Positions 10,295 to 20,487 are shown, counted from the stretch's first letter. The stretch is DNA of 61,086 nt from Bacteroidetes bacterium ADurb.Bin302 (GCA_002069025.1 MWBK01000054.1:1-61086), one strand, 5' to 3'. Numbers and translations: made by a program. The notes: a model not told the origin generated them from the letters alone.

Positions 10295-11496
10295 CGAATC
10301 GCACATTATATTTATTTACCGATTCGTGGCCTTACGGAAATGGTGAAAGTTTTTTGCAAGACGAGTCTCATTTCCTTAGTAAAACATTTTCTGTTGTAAG
10401 AGTTATTCCTTTACATAAATATAACGGAATAATGCGCAAGATTCCAGCAAACTTTGTTGTAATGAAAAGTCTTCTTAATGAAGATCCTAAACATAAAATA
10501 GCATTGCTTAAAGCAGGAGTTTTCAATTCGTCTCCATTGTTTTTTGCCTGTAAATTATTTTTTAAAGAAAAAGCATATAAAAACAGAAAACGCATTTGGA
10601 ATTTTATGACCTCGCTACTTGTATTTCGCAGCGCTTACAAATCTTTTAAAGCACTTCCTTCAAGCAACGATTTACTTTATTTTTACTGGGGAGACAAATC
10701 AATAAACATGCTCCCCTTTTTAAAACAAAAATTTAAAACTAAAGCTATCGCTAGATTTCACGGATCTGATTTATACGAAGAAGTTAAAGGCGGATACATT
10801 CCTTTTAGAAAATGGGTTTTACCCTATTTAGATATGGCAGCTCCAATATCTGAATACGGACATGAGTATTTAAAAAAATATGGGTTTCTATGCCCAAATC
10901 GTATAGAAACATCTCGTCTTGGGGTTTTTGACAATGGTCTGAATCCAACTGCATCAAACGATAATACACTGCATTTACTCACTTGCTCAAACATAATTAA
11001 AATTAAACGCTTATCGTTACTGCTCGAAGCTGTAATGTGTTTGCCGTTTAATGTTAAATGGACACATATAGGCAGCGGACCATTACTTAAGAATTTAAAA
11101 GAACAATCGAAGCAATGTCCTGATAATATTAAGATCGATTGGATGGGACAACAAAATCACGAGTTTGTGATGCAACTATATGCCAAACAGCATTTTGATA
11201 TTTTTGTTAATGTTAGCGAAACAGAAGGCATTCCCGTTTCTATTATGGAAGCATTGTCGTTTGGAATTCCTGTTTTAGCGACAAAAGTTGGTGGTGTTGC
11301 AGAAATTGTTGATGAGAATGTGGGGTATTTGGTATCAAAAGACATTAAATCTGATGAGCTAGCATCACTGCTTACTAATTTTTATGAAAATAAAGCAAAC
11401 GCAGAACTACGAAACAACGCAAGAAAAAGATTTGAAACAATGTGTGATGCTAACGAAAATTATTCACATTTTTGTTCAACGATAGAGAACTTATAA
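10291..11496 (+). CDS. Glycosyltransferase, GT4/GT-B type
   Basis: Retaining GT-B glycosyltransferase of 401 residues with a glycosyltransferase group 1 C-terminal domain: HLLTCSNIIKIKRLSLLLEA, GSGPLLKNLKEQ, then the nucleotide-sugar site FVNVSETEGIPVSIMEALS and GIPVLATKVGGVAEIVDE. The N-terminal half has the acceptor domain (LYLFTDSWPYGNGESFLQDE) and a WGDKSINMLPFLK segment. It begins within the flippase stop codon and ends two nucleotides before the next glycosyltransferase. It probably adds one sugar of the surface glycan made by this locus; substrate unknown. Confidence 0.92.
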   Translation: MTNRTLYLFTDSWPYGNGESFLQDESHFLSKTFSVVRVIPLHKYNGIMRKIPANFVVMKSLLNEDPKHKIALLKAGVFNSSPLFFACKLFFKEKAYKNRKRIWNFMTSLLVFRSAYKSFKALPSSNDLLYFYWGDKSINMLPFLKQKFKTKAIARFHGSDLYEEVKGGYIPFRKWVLPYLDMAAPISEYGHEYLKKYGFLCPNRIETSRLGVFDNGLNPTASNDNTLHLLTCSNIIKIKRLSLLLEAVMCLPFNVKWTHIGSGPLLKNLKEQSKQCPDNIKIDWMGQQNHEFVMQLYAKQHFDIFVNVSETEGIPVSIMEALSFGIPVLATKVGGVAEIVDENVGYLVSKDIKSDELASLLTNFYENKANAELRNNARKRFETMCDANENYSHFCSTIENL

Positions 11497-11498
11497 CC

Positions 11499-12437
11499 AT
11501 GGATTTACGCATATCCATACTTATACCTACCTACAATCAGCCCTTATATATTAAGAGATCTGTTGATAGTGCATTAGCTCAAGATTATCCTAATATAGAA
11601 GTAATTGTATCTGACGACAGTTCGTCTGACGATACAAAAAATATTCTTGAAGAAATAACAGACAAACGTTTTAAATACATTCGCAACAATCCGCGATTAG
11701 GACGTGTAGAAAATTACAGAACTTGCTTATATAAATACAGCACAGGCTCGTGGGCATTAAATCTTGATGGAGATGACTATTTAACAGATCCCCATTTTAT
11801 ATCTGATGCAGTAAATCTAATTGAAAGCTTCAATGATAAAAATTTAGTTTTTGTTCAGGCAGGAGGTTATTTGATTGATAAAGACGGGAGCAAAACGGGC
11901 CAAAGAATGCCCAAAATCAAAACTGAACATTGTATAGTAAGTGGTAAGCAATATGTTTGCGATTTTGCTAAAAAACGCAGATTCTTGCATCTTACAAGTT
12001 TATATAATACCGCCACTGCTAAAAGCATTGATTTCTATAGATATGATATCTTATCTACCGACTTAGAATCATTCTTACGCCTTGCTTTGCTAGGTAATGT
12101 GGCATTACTTAATAAAAATGTTGGAGTATGGTTTCAACATGGCAAAAACACATCGTCATCTTCATCAATAAATAAAAAATTAGAAAACACGTTATGGATA
12201 GATTCTGTTTGCGACTTTGCTTTACAAACAAAAACGCTGACAAAATTTAAAGCAAACATTTGGTGTTATATTGTAAAGCAGCAAGAATTAACAGGCCACT
12301 TTATGGTTGAAATAAGCGAAAGTAAAAACCGACTGAAAACGCTATGGTGGATTTTTGTTCACTATCCGGCTACTTTTTTCTTTCCTGTATTTGTGAAAAA
12401 ATTAATCGGCTATAATTTCAGACAATTGCTGGGTTAA
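11499..12437 (+). CDS. Glycosyltransferase family 2
   Basis: GT-A fold transferase of about 312 residues. The start is the ATG at 11499 (MDLRISILIPTYNQPLYIKR), 2 nt after the previous stop; a TTG nine codons upstream would run into the preceding gene and adds nothing conserved. The nucleotide-binding VIVSDDSSSDDTKNILEE and metal-binding LNLDGDDYLTD (DxD-type) motifs are present. Its last 36 bp overlap the 3' end of the opposing glycosyltransferase at 12402-13676, with both stop regions used as coding sequence on the other strand. Confidence 0.92.
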   Translation: MDLRISILIPTYNQPLYIKRSVDSALAQDYPNIEVIVSDDSSSDDTKNILEEITDKRFKYIRNNPRLGRVENYRTCLYKYSTGSWALNLDGDDYLTDPHFISDAVNLIESFNDKNLVFVQAGGYLIDKDGSKTGQRMPKIKTEHCIVSGKQYVCDFAKKRRFLHLTSLYNTATAKSIDFYRYDILSTDLESFLRLALLGNVALLNKNVGVWFQHGKNTSSSSSINKKLENTLWIDSVCDFALQTKTLTKFKANIWCYIVKQQELTGHFMVEISESKNRLKTLWWIFVHYPATFFFPVFVKKLIGYNFRQLLG

Positions 12438-13676
12438 AAATTTGCGAGAATAACACTTCGAATTATAATTTAAACAGCAAATTTCATTGTTATATACTCT
12501 TTCAATAAAATTTGATAGAGACGAGCTTTCTCCATACGCGAACACATCGCCAATTCCACTTTTATTAATTATATTCGCAGCGTCACCATCAACTGGTCCA
12601 ACTAAAGCTATTTGTCGTTTTGCCGCAATATATTCAAATAATTTACCGGTTAAGATTCCTTTGTTATCACTTATATTCGGAATTATCAGCAACAAAATAT
12701 CAGATGATAACATATACGAAACAGCCGTTTTATGTGGGACATAATCTACATATTCAATCTTTACACCTAAATTGTCTAATTTATCTTTACTACCCTGATA
12801 AACTTGTCCTACAAAACGTATCAATAATTTTTGTTTAATTGTTTTCGATAATTGTTTTACGGCAGCAATAAATGTATCAATTTCGTATTGCGGACTTAAA
12901 ACTCCTATATATGAAATCACAAAATTTGAATTATCTTTATTCGTTTTTACATTGGCAAAATCGTCTTCGTCGTATCCGTTTGATATTACATTTATTTTTT
13001 CTTTTATATCAACTTTTTTTTCAAACATGCTTTTGCATGATTCGCTGACTGTAATTATCTTATCGGCGGTTTTCAAAACTTGAATTTCGTAATGTCTGTT
13101 AATATGACGAGCAAGTTTTGTTTGATACAAATCTTTATTATAATAGATTTCAGTCCAAGGGTCGCGTAAATCAGCAATCCATTTAATCATAGGAAAACGC
13201 TTCTTCAATCTTAAACCTATAAGTTGTGTTGAATGCGGTGGACTTGTTGTTATAATGGTTTCAATATGCTCTTGCTCTATTATCTCGCAAGCTTTCTTAT
13301 ATGCATATTTATTCCATCCTCTCCTAGGGTCAGGCAAAAAGAAATTGCCTCTTAAAAAACGTGACAGTTTTTGAAAAAGATTAGGTTTTTTCTCGTTGGA
13401 AAAGCCTCCATAAGGCACTTCTTTTGTAGGAGATAATCTTTTATATAAAGATAGTATTTCGCAAGTTTTTGTTTTCTCAATTCTTAAATCTTTAGACACA
13501 TCAGTCATTAAAGAATTGTCATACTGTGGATATGAAGCATATTTTTCATCAACGGTAAGAACTATTGGCTGAATATTAAATTCGGGCAGATACTTAACGA
13601 ATTTGAGCCATCGTTGCACTCCGGATCCACCACTTGGAGGAAAATAATATGTAATTATTAATATCTTTTTTTGCAT
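12402..13676 (-). CDS. Glycosyltransferase, GT4/GT-B type
   Basis: A 424-residue GT-B glycosyltransferase. The N-terminal acceptor domain carries ILIITYYFPPSGGSGVQRW and later WIADLRDPW, typical of Bacteroidota family 4-like transferases; the donor domain has FVISYIGVLSPQYEIDTFI and LFEYIAAKRQIALVGP. It is convergent with the GT2 gene and overlaps it by 36 bp. A -7 box (TACCTTTG) ends only four nucleotides before the ATG, so its mRNA may be leaderless. It likely serves the same surface-glycan locus, transcribed separately. Confidence 0.92.
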   Translation of the reverse strand: MQKKILIITYYFPPSGGSGVQRWLKFVKYLPEFNIQPIVLTVDEKYASYPQYDNSLMTDVSKDLRIEKTKTCEILSLYKRLSPTKEVPYGGFSNEKKPNLFQKLSRFLRGNFFLPDPRRGWNKYAYKKACEIIEQEHIETIITTSPPHSTQLIGLRLKKRFPMIKWIADLRDPWTEIYYNKDLYQTKLARHINRHYEIQVLKTADKIITVSESCKSMFEKKVDIKEKINVISNGYDEDDFANVKTNKDNSNFVISYIGVLSPQYEIDTFIAAVKQLSKTIKQKLLIRFVGQVYQGSKDKLDNLGVKIEYVDYVPHKTAVSYMLSSDILLLIIPNISDNKGILTGKLFEYIAAKRQIALVGPVDGDAANIINKSGIGDVFAYGESSSLSNFIERVYNNEICCLNYNSKCYSRKFLTQQLSEIIAD

Positions 13677-13680
13677 AATG

Positions 13681-13688
13681 CAAAGGTA
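13681..13688 (-). promoter_or_regulatory. -7 box (TACCTTTG) immediately at the glycosyltransferase start
   Basis: Only CATT separates the box from the ATG at 13674-13676. With a start site 4-7 nt after the box, the transcript would begin at or next to the start codon. Confidence 0.55.
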
Positions 13689-13761
13689 ACAAAAAAATAA
13701 TAATGCTCTTCATTTCGCTATTATTAAGCATCATATGATTGTGTTTTCAGTTTATTTTGTG

Positions 13762-13769
13762 TAATTTTG
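13762..13769 (+). promoter_or_regulatory. -7 box (TAATTTTG) of the cdd-lptF/G-ribBA unit
   Basis: TAATTTTG lies 13 nt upstream of the cdd ATG, with a TTG about 20 nt further upstream in the -33 position. Confidence 0.6.
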
Positions 13770-13782
13770 TAAGATTAAATTT

Positions 13783-14250
13783 ATGAGTAAAACCTTGCAA
13801 TATATTAATAGTAAAATTTTAACAGGATATCGCAAAGAACTTGTTGAAAAAGCAAAAAGTGCAGCTCTTAAAGCATACGCTCCTTATTCTAATTTTAAAG
13901 TTGGTGCGGCCGTGTTAATGTCTGACGGACAAATATACACAGCATCCAATCAAGAAAATGCCGCTTTTGGTGAATCTATATGCGCAGAACGTGTTACCTT
14001 ACTATACGCCACCGCAAATAATCCTGATGTTGCACCCAAAGCAATGGCAATTGCTGCATTTAAAAATGGTAATTTTACTGAACAAATTATTAGCCCTTGC
14101 GGTGCTTGCAGACAAGTACTTGCAGAAACGGAGAAACGTTATAACTCCCCCATTGAACTAATCTTGTATAGTACAAACGAATCTGTTATTATTAGTTCTG
14201 CTGCAGATTTACTTCCGCTTTCATTTTCATACGGAATAATGGAACAATAA
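13783..14250 (+). CDS. cdd: Cytidine deaminase
   Basis: Pyrimidine salvage enzyme that deaminates cytidine and deoxycytidine to the uridine forms. The 155-residue homotetrameric-type enzyme has the zinc and proton-shuttle motif CAERVTLLYA (Cys, Glu) and the second zinc motif PCGACRQVL (two Cys), with the substrate segment YAPYSNFKVGAAVL near residue 36. First gene of a tight plus-strand run: the LptF/G gene starts 3 nt after it. Confidence 0.96.
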   Translation: MSKTLQYINSKILTGYRKELVEKAKSAALKAYAPYSNFKVGAAVLMSDGQIYTASNQENAAFGESICAERVTLLYATANNPDVAPKAMAIAAFKNGNFTEQIISPCGACRQVLAETEKRYNSPIELILYSTNESVIISSAADLLPLSFSYGIMEQ

Positions 14251-14253
14251 ATC

Positions 14254-15747
14254 ATGCCGTTAATAAAACAAATACATAAATACGTAATAACTAGTTTTTT
14301 AAAAACATTTGCCATAACGTTTTTTGGAAGTGTTTTTGTATTGGTCATGCAATTTATGTTCAGATATGTTGACGATTTGGTTGGTAAAGGCGTAGGTATA
14401 GGTGTTTTAGCCGAATTTTTCTTATATGCAGCATTATCAATTATTCCAATAGCACTACCTCTATCAATATTGTTAGGTTCTCTAATGACTTATGGAAATT
14501 TAGGAGAACGATTTGAGTTATTAGCTATGAAGGCTGCCGGAATTTCTTTATTCCATAGTATGCGCTCACTAATTGTATTAATTTCATGCATTTCTATAGC
14601 GAGTCTCTTTTTTGCAGATAATGTATTGCCTAAAACCCAAGTCCGAATGTGGACTCTACTATTCTCTATACGCGAAAAATCACCGGAATTGGATATACCT
14701 GAAGGATCATTTTATAGCGGAATATCAGGAAGAAATCTATATGTTGGCGATAAAGAAGGCCATTTGCTAAAAGATATTATAATATACGATTATTCTCGTG
14801 GATTCAATAATACAAGCATCATTATTGCAGATACAGGAACAATTCAATTATCTAAAAACAAACAATATTTAATGTTAAGCCTAACAAATGGTGAAACATT
14901 TGAAAATATGCATCAAGGGAATTCTTCAGGCGACAACAAAATCATTCCATACAGAAGAGAAACCTTTAAACAAAAAAATATTGTTATTGATTTTGATGCC
15001 AATTTTAAAGAAATGAGTTCCGAATTTCTGGAAGGTCAATATGTTAGTAAAAACACAGCTCAGTTGCAACATACAATAGACTCCATTAATATTAGATTGG
15101 ATTCTACTACAACTGTTTACAAAGAGAAAAGTGTTAATCGTAACTACTTTGAAAATGGCGGTAATGCAGAAAGAATAGTAAAGGCAATTGATACAACTGA
15201 TATCCAAAAATATGATTATAAAATTGTATATTACCAACTTGATAGTTTAAAAAAGATGACATTAATTGAAAATGCTCTTTCAAGAGTTACTAGTGTTAAC
15301 AGTGAGATTTTATACAGGGAATCAGCATATGATTGGGATATGGGAGAGATTAGAAAGCACGCAATAGAATGGAATAAACGATTCACCCTATCTTTTGCCT
15401 GCTTAATCTTTTTATTTATAGGTGCACCTCTTGGAGCTATCATACGTAAGGGCGGCATGGGAATCCCGATTGTTATATCAACAATTCTATTTATTGTATA
15501 TTACATAATAGACAATACCGGTTATAAAATGGCACGAGAAGGCATATGGCCGGTACCTGCGGGAATGTGGCTAAGTGCTGCAGTCTTGCTTCCATTGGGA
15601 ATATTGCTAACATATATGGCTGCAACTGATTCAACTTTTATGTCGGGTGAAGCTATGATGATTGCTATTAAGAAGTTTTTTCGCAAAGAAAATCCTATCT
15701 TTGTACATTGTAAGAAAATTAAACAAAAACTTAAATTATGCCGTTAA
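14254..15747 (+). CDS. LptF/LptG family LPS export permease
   Basis: Inner membrane permease of the YjgP/YjgQ family that, with the LptB ATPase, extracts LPS from the inner membrane. Three N-terminal membrane segments ([56 protein letters not shown]), a long periplasmic beta-jellyroll region (residues about 130-370) and three C-terminal segments ([20 protein letters not shown] onward) give the standard architecture. At 497 residues it is longer than E. coli LptF/G because of an extended periplasmic part, which is usual in this phylum. Its 3' end overlaps ribBA by 10 bp. Confidence 0.92.
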   Translation: MPLIKQIHKYVITSFLKTFAITFFGSVFVLVMQFMFRYVDDLVGKGVGIGVLAEFFLYAALSIIPIALPLSILLGSLMTYGNLGERFELLAMKAAGISLFHSMRSLIVLISCISIASLFFADNVLPKTQVRMWTLLFSIREKSPELDIPEGSFYSGISGRNLYVGDKEGHLLKDIIIYDYSRGFNNTSIIIADTGTIQLSKNKQYLMLSLTNGETFENMHQGNSSGDNKIIPYRRETFKQKNIVIDFDANFKEMSSEFLEGQYVSKNTAQLQHTIDSINIRLDSTTTVYKEKSVNRNYFENGGNAERIVKAIDTTDIQKYDYKIVYYQLDSLKKMTLIENALSRVTSVNSEILYRESAYDWDMGEIRKHAIEWNKRFTLSFACLIFLFIGAPLGAIIRKGGMGIPIVISTILFIVYYIIDNTGYKMAREGIWPVPAGMWLSAAVLLPLGILLTYMAATDSTFMSGEAMMIAIKKFFRKENPIFVHCKKIKQKLKLCR

Positions 15748-16940
15748 ACACCATTAAAGAAGCCATTGAAGACTTTAAAAAGGGTAAATTTCTAATTGTT
15801 GTAGATGATGAAGATCGCGAAAATGAAGGCGATTTTATAATTGCAGCTGAAAAAATAACACCAGAAAAAGTTAATTTTATGCTCAAGAACGGGCGTGGTG
15901 TATTATGCGCACCAATCACAGAAGAGCGCTGTCAAGAATTAGAATTAGACCGTCAGGTCAGTAACAACACATCTATATTAGGAACTCCGTTTACTGTTAC
16001 CATTGATAAGATTGAAGGATGCACAACAGGTGTTTCTGCAGCAGATCGTGCAGCAACAATTAAAGCCCTGGCTGATCCTACTTCAACGCCTAATACATTT
16101 GGTCGTCCAGGTCATATTAACCCTTTATATGCAAAAATTAAAGGTGTATTACGCAGACCAGGACATACTGAAGCTGCAATAGATTTAGCTCGTTTGGCAG
16201 GTATGTATCCGGCTGCAGCTTTAATCGAGATAATGAATGAAGATGGAACGATGGCTCGTATGCCTGATTTGCAGATAGTTGCCGAAAAGTTCAAAATAAA
16301 AATCATCACCATTAAAGATTTAATCGCGTACAGAATTCAATTAGAATCAATAGTAGAAAAAGGAGTTGAAGTTCACTTACCTACTCAATATGGAAATTTT
16401 AATTTAATTCCATTTCGTCAAAAATCAAATGGTCAAGAACATATATTGATTAAAAAAGGAACATGGACCGAAGACGAGGCCGTATTAGTTAGAGTTCATT
16501 CATCATGTGCTACAGGTGATATATTCGGATCATTAAAATGTGAATGTGGAGAGCAATTGCACAAAGCGATGCAAATGATAGAGAAAGAAGGGAAAGGCGT
16601 TATTGTGTATATGAATCAAGAAGGTCGTGGCATAGGTCTAATGAATAAAATCAAAGCTTACGCCCTACAAGAGCAAGGAATGGACACTGTTGATGCAAAT
16701 TTACATTTAGGATTTAATGCTGATGAACGCGATTATGGAGTCGGTGCAAGTATACTACATGAAATAGGTATAAGAAAAATGCGACTAATTACCAATAATC
16801 CTGTAAAACGTATAGGACTTGAGGGCTATGGATTACAAATTGTAGAAAACATTCCTATTGAAGTAGGTATAAATAAATACAATGAGAAATACATGCGGAC
16901 CAAAAAAGAAAAAATGGGACACACATTAAAATCAGTTTAG
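15738..16940 (+). CDS. ribBA: Bifunctional DHBP synthase / GTP cyclohydrolase II
   Basis: Catalyses two entry steps of riboflavin synthesis. The N-terminal RibB domain (residues 1-200) has [13 protein letters not shown], the TGVSAADRA loop and RPGHINPL plus [13 protein letters not shown]. The C-terminal RibA domain has [15 protein letters not shown], zinc-binding CECGEQL and [11 protein letters not shown]. All catalytic segments are present, so both activities look intact. At 400 residues it is full length. It overlaps the upstream permease gene by 10 bp and is followed by a strong terminator. I see no FMN riboswitch in front of it. Confidence 0.97.
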   Translation: MPLNTIKEAIEDFKKGKFLIVVDDEDRENEGDFIIAAEKITPEKVNFMLKNGRGVLCAPITEERCQELELDRQVSNNTSILGTPFTVTIDKIEGCTTGVSAADRAATIKALADPTSTPNTFGRPGHINPLYAKIKGVLRRPGHTEAAIDLARLAGMYPAAALIEIMNEDGTMARMPDLQIVAEKFKIKIITIKDLIAYRIQLESIVEKGVEVHLPTQYGNFNLIPFRQKSNGQEHILIKKGTWTEDEAVLVRVHSSCATGDIFGSLKCECGEQLHKAMQMIEKEGKGVIVYMNQEGRGIGLMNKIKAYALQEQGMDTVDANLHLGFNADERDYGVGASILHEIGIRKMRLITNNPVKRIGLEGYGLQIVENIPIEVGINKYNEKYMRTKKEKMGHTLKSV

Positions 16941-17010
16941 TAAAAAAAATATTTGTTTGTTAATATATTTATTAGTAATATTGCAGTCGAAACGCAACAT
17001 TACAAAATAT

Positions 17011-17052
17011 AAAAAACAATCATAGCAAAATTCTGCTGTGATTGTTTTTTTT
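17011..17052 (+). terminator. Rho-independent terminator after ribBA
   Basis: Twelve-bp stem (ACAATCATAGCA / TGCTGTGATTGT, one wobble) with a six-base loop and a run of eight T. It also covers a GTG that would extend the next gene upstream, which argues for the ATG at 17080 as that gene's start. Confidence 0.85.
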
Positions 17053-17079
17053 ATGTGGTATTTCAATATGTTAATTATT

Positions 17080-18591
17080 ATGAAAACGACTATATTTTTA
17101 TGCATCATCACATTATTCGTTTCTTGTAATCAAACTTACAAGGATGGTGATATATGTGATATGTCAATATCTGAATTGCAAGACAAAATTAAAGGTGGTT
17201 GGGCCGGACAAACAATTGGATGCACATACGGAGGGCATACCGAATTTCAATACAATGGCACCATTATTAATGATTATGTTCCTATTCCATGGACTCAAGG
17301 TTGTATAAAATGGTGGTATAACAATGCTCCCGACTTATACGATGATGTTTATATGGATTTGACATTCGTGTCTGTTATTGATAATTTAGGATTGGATGCT
17401 CCGATTGATTCTTTTGCCGTTAAATTTGCAAACTCTCCATACCCTCTATGGCACGCAAATCAAGCAGCAAGATATAATATATTAAATGGTATTATGCCAC
17501 CGTCTTCGGGTTATTGGAAAAACAATCCTCACGCAGATGATATTGATTATCAAATTGAAGCAGATTTTGCAGGATTAATGTCTCCATGTATGCCTAATTA
17601 CGCTTCCGAGATATCTAATAAAGTTGGTCACATCATGAATTATGGTAACGGATGGTATGGTGGCGTATTTATTGGTGCCATGTATTCATTAGCTTTTGTT
17701 TCGGATGATGTTAATGAACTTGTTAACGAAGCTCTAAAAACAATCCCAACACAAAGCACTTTTTACAAATGCATTTCAGATGTGATAAAATGGAAAAAGA
17801 AATACCCCACTGATTGGAAGGCTACGTGGTTCGAAGTAGAAAGGAAATGGACTGCAGATATGTCTTGTCCTGATGGCGTATATAAACCTATGAACATTGA
17901 TGCAATGGTTAATAGCGCATACATAGTAATCGGATTACTATATGGTAATGGCGATTTTGCAAAAACTATTGACATTGCCACACGCTGCGGACAAGACTCT
18001 GATTGTAACCCTGCATCAGCCGCCGGAATTTTAGGAGTTATGATTGGATATGATGCAATTCCTGATTATTGGAAAACAAATCTTAAAGAAGTCGAAAACA
18101 CAGCATTTGTATATACAAATATCTCATTGCAAGATGTATATAAAATGAGTCTAAAACACGCTCTATGGTCAATAGAGAGAAACAAAGGCAGTATCACAGA
18201 CGACTCGGTTAGAATAATTTATCAGACACCCCAGCCTGTTAGATACGAGCAATCATTTGAAAACTTACGTCCTGTTGAAAGAAAAAAACTTTCAAATATG
18301 TCTTTAAAGGATTCGACATGTAGTGTTGTTTTTAATGGAATTGGATTTGTTTTATATTCTCCAAACATAACATGCAATGATGATAATTACATCGCCGAAA
18401 TTGAGGTGTATATTGATAACAAAATACTTGAAACAGTAAGTTTTCCAATGAATTTTACTATACGTAAGCATGAAATGTGCTGGAACTACGATTTATCCAA
18501 AGGGAATCATACATTGACATTTGTATGGAAAAATCCGCAAAAAGATATAGACTGTAAATTAACAGAAATCTTGATATATGACAACATATAA
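17080..18591 (+). CDS. ADP-ribosylglycohydrolase family lipoprotein
   Basis: Exported protein of about 503 residues. From the ATG at 17080 the signal MKTTIFLCIITLFVSC ends in a lipobox (LFVSC), so it should be lipid-anchored. The core is an ADP-ribosyl-glycohydrolase (ARH/DraG) fold: GGWAGQTIGCTYGGHTEF (residues about 38-55), the acidic DDVYMDLTF, and the C-terminal metal-binding CGQDSDCNPASAAGILG. A beta-rich domain of about 130 residues follows (VRYEQSFENLRPVERKKLS onward). ARH enzymes remove ADP-ribose from proteins or small molecules; extracytoplasmic Bacteroidota members have unknown substrates and may act on other glycosides. The EEP gene follows after 36 nt. Confidence 0.88.
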   Translation: MKTTIFLCIITLFVSCNQTYKDGDICDMSISELQDKIKGGWAGQTIGCTYGGHTEFQYNGTIINDYVPIPWTQGCIKWWYNNAPDLYDDVYMDLTFVSVIDNLGLDAPIDSFAVKFANSPYPLWHANQAARYNILNGIMPPSSGYWKNNPHADDIDYQIEADFAGLMSPCMPNYASEISNKVGHIMNYGNGWYGGVFIGAMYSLAFVSDDVNELVNEALKTIPTQSTFYKCISDVIKWKKKYPTDWKATWFEVERKWTADMSCPDGVYKPMNIDAMVNSAYIVIGLLYGNGDFAKTIDIATRCGQDSDCNPASAAGILGVMIGYDAIPDYWKTNLKEVENTAFVYTNISLQDVYKMSLKHALWSIERNKGSITDDSVRIIYQTPQPVRYEQSFENLRPVERKKLSNMSLKDSTCSVVFNGIGFVLYSPNITCNDDNYIAEIEVYIDNKILETVSFPMNFTIRKHEMCWNYDLSKGNHTLTFVWKNPQKDIDCKLTEILIYDNI

Positions 18592-18627
18592 AATTTAAAA
18601 CAATTTATACATTAAAAAATTTGAAAC

Positions 18628-20487
18628 ATGAACAAATTATTTGCTAAAAGTGCATTAATTGCATTAGGAGTGATGCTATCGGCTGTCACTTATGCTGATG
18701 TTAGTCTTAAAATTATGTCGTTTAACATTCAGCAACCCTACAATACTAATTGGGATGGACGTAAAGGCTTAGTAACGTCTATCATCAATACAGAAAAACC
18801 TGACGTAATCGGAAGTCAAGAAGCACATGCTTATATGCGTGACTACATTTTACAACAAACGGGCTACGTAGCATTTGGCTGCGGTCGTGATGGCGGTGAT
18901 AATGGTGAAGCGAGCTTTATTTTTTATAAAGGAGACAAATATACTTTGGATGATAATAAATCGGGAAATTTCTGGTTATCATATAACCCTACTTCACCAT
19001 CTAAATTTGGAGGTGATTATAATCGTATTTGCTCATACGTACGTTTAATTGAAAAATCAACCAATCAAGCCTTCTATTTGTTCAATGTACATAACTATAT
19101 GCCGGGTGAGAGCGACTACAGAATGCAAGCTGCAAAAATATTGGTTCAACGCATCAAAGACACTGTAGGAGATGAACCAGTATTCTTAACAGGTGACTTT
19201 AATTCTGCAGAGGGTGATGCTGTAACACAATGGCTAAAATCAGGCTCTGATAATACTTTAAAATTCAGAGATAGTTATCGCGATATAGATCCAAGTGGCA
19301 ATGTAACTACCGGATTCGGTGTTAAATTCGATTATATTTACTATCCAAATAGTGATAAATATAGTTGCACATCTTCTTGGGTTGTGACAAATCCTGCAGG
19401 AGCATCAGATCACATGCCGATAGTTGCCAACGTTAAATATTCAGGTTCATCAAATCCTGTTGTAGTAGAATCAGTATCATTTAAAGATATTAAAACAACA
19501 TATGAATCAGATGACACATATACACTTGATGTTGATTATGTTGCAAAAGAAAATCGTGATGTATATCTATGTATGTACGACAATGCCGGAACGTGGAACG
19601 TTATTGGAGAAGTTCACAAAGCAGTTACTGAAGGTTCAGGTAGTCTTCGTTTTGTGATGCCTGTAGACCCCAAACCGGCTGTTGGTGAAGGATATATATT
19701 CAAATGCGATATACGTCCAACAGGAGGAGCATGGGATAGTTTCATTGATATGAAACTAGCTGAAGATATCACAATCACAGTTAACGAAGACGAATTAGAC
19801 TTCTCAGGATGTAATATAATGGATCAGATAGATGCTGAAATATCATACTACGCTCCCGATTGGAATGAAACACATACAGCTTCTGCATCTGTTGAGAATA
19901 ATGTTGTAGAATTTTCGTTTCCAACAGCAACTACAGATCTTTGGATGAGTCAGGCAAAAATAAGGTCTGCTAATGGAATTAATCTAACAGAAGGTGTTCA
20001 ATACACTCTTTCGTGTACTATTACCTCAAATGTAAACATCGCTGACTTTGATATAAAGGTAGAAGAGAAGGTAAACTCCTTTTTTGGAAAAGCTAATGTA
20101 GCTTTACAAGCAGGAGTTCCATGTAAAATAAAAGTAAGCGAAACCGCGGCTGCATTGTCAAATGCCTATATCATAATCGGAACCGGAGGACATGGAGATA
20201 ATTCAATCATAAGCATAAGTAATATTATACTAAGAGAATCATCTTGCGAAGGCGTAAATACTGATATTAACGAGGAGGAATCAGAAAATATTTCAATATA
20301 TCCGAATCCGGTAACGGACGTTTTACACATTAATTCATCTAATGAAGAAGAAAAACACAATGTAATAAACACAAACGGAATTCAAGTTTTGCAGACTATA
20401 GGTAATAATGTAAATGTATCCGGATTATCGAGCGGATTATATTTCATAAACGTACAAGATAAATATTATCGTTTTATTAAACAGTAA
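18628..20487 (+). CDS. T9SS-secreted endonuclease/exonuclease/phosphatase family protein
   Basis: Secreted 619-residue protein. Order: Sec signal (residues 1-23, ALIALGVMLSAVTYA), EEP domain (25-270) with the catalytic series MSFNIQ, GSQEAH, LTGDFNSAEGD and ASDHMPIVANV, two beta-sandwich modules (about 280-380 and 395-545), and a T9SS type A sorting domain (ISIYPNPVTDVLHINSS ... GLSSGLYFINV). EEP proteins cleave phosphodiesters in nucleic acids, phospholipids or sphingomyelin; which applies here is not decidable. The short distance from the ADP-ribosylglycohydrolase gene and the strong shared terminator suggest one transcript. Confidence 0.92.
   Translation: MNKLFAKSALIALGVMLSAVTYADVSLKIMSFNIQQPYNTNWDGRKGLVTSIINTEKPDVIGSQEAHAYMRDYILQQTGYVAFGCGRDGGDNGEASFIFYKGDKYTLDDNKSGNFWLSYNPTSPSKFGGDYNRICSYVRLIEKSTNQAFYLFNVHNYMPGESDYRMQAAKILVQRIKDTVGDEPVFLTGDFNSAEGDAVTQWLKSGSDNTLKFRDSYRDIDPSGNVTTGFGVKFDYIYYPNSDKYSCTSSWVVTNPAGASDHMPIVANVKYSGSSNPVVVESVSFKDIKTTYESDDTYTLDVDYVAKENRDVYLCMYDNAGTWNVIGEVHKAVTEGSGSLRFVMPVDPKPAVGEGYIFKCDIRPTGGAWDSFIDMKLAEDITITVNEDELDFSGCNIMDQIDAEISYYAPDWNETHTASASVENNVVEFSFPTATTDLWMSQAKIRSANGINLTEGVQYTLSCTITSNVNIADFDIKVEEKVNSFFGKANVALQAGVPCKIKVSETAAALSNAYIIIGTGGHGDNSIISISNIILRESSCEGVNTDINEEESENISIYPNPVTDVLHINSSNEEEKHNVINTNGIQVLQTIGNNVNVSGLSSGLYFINVQDKYYRFIKQ

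Noticed and set aside
15738..16940. FMN riboswitch before ribBA
   Set aside because: ribBA overlaps the upstream permease gene by 10 bp, leaving no leader, and no RFN-like conserved boxes are seen before cdd either.
17038..17079. N-terminal extension of the ADP-ribosylglycohydrolase lipoprotein
   Set aside because: The upstream GTG lies in the ribBA terminator hairpin and the ATG at 17080 gives a proper lipoprotein signal.
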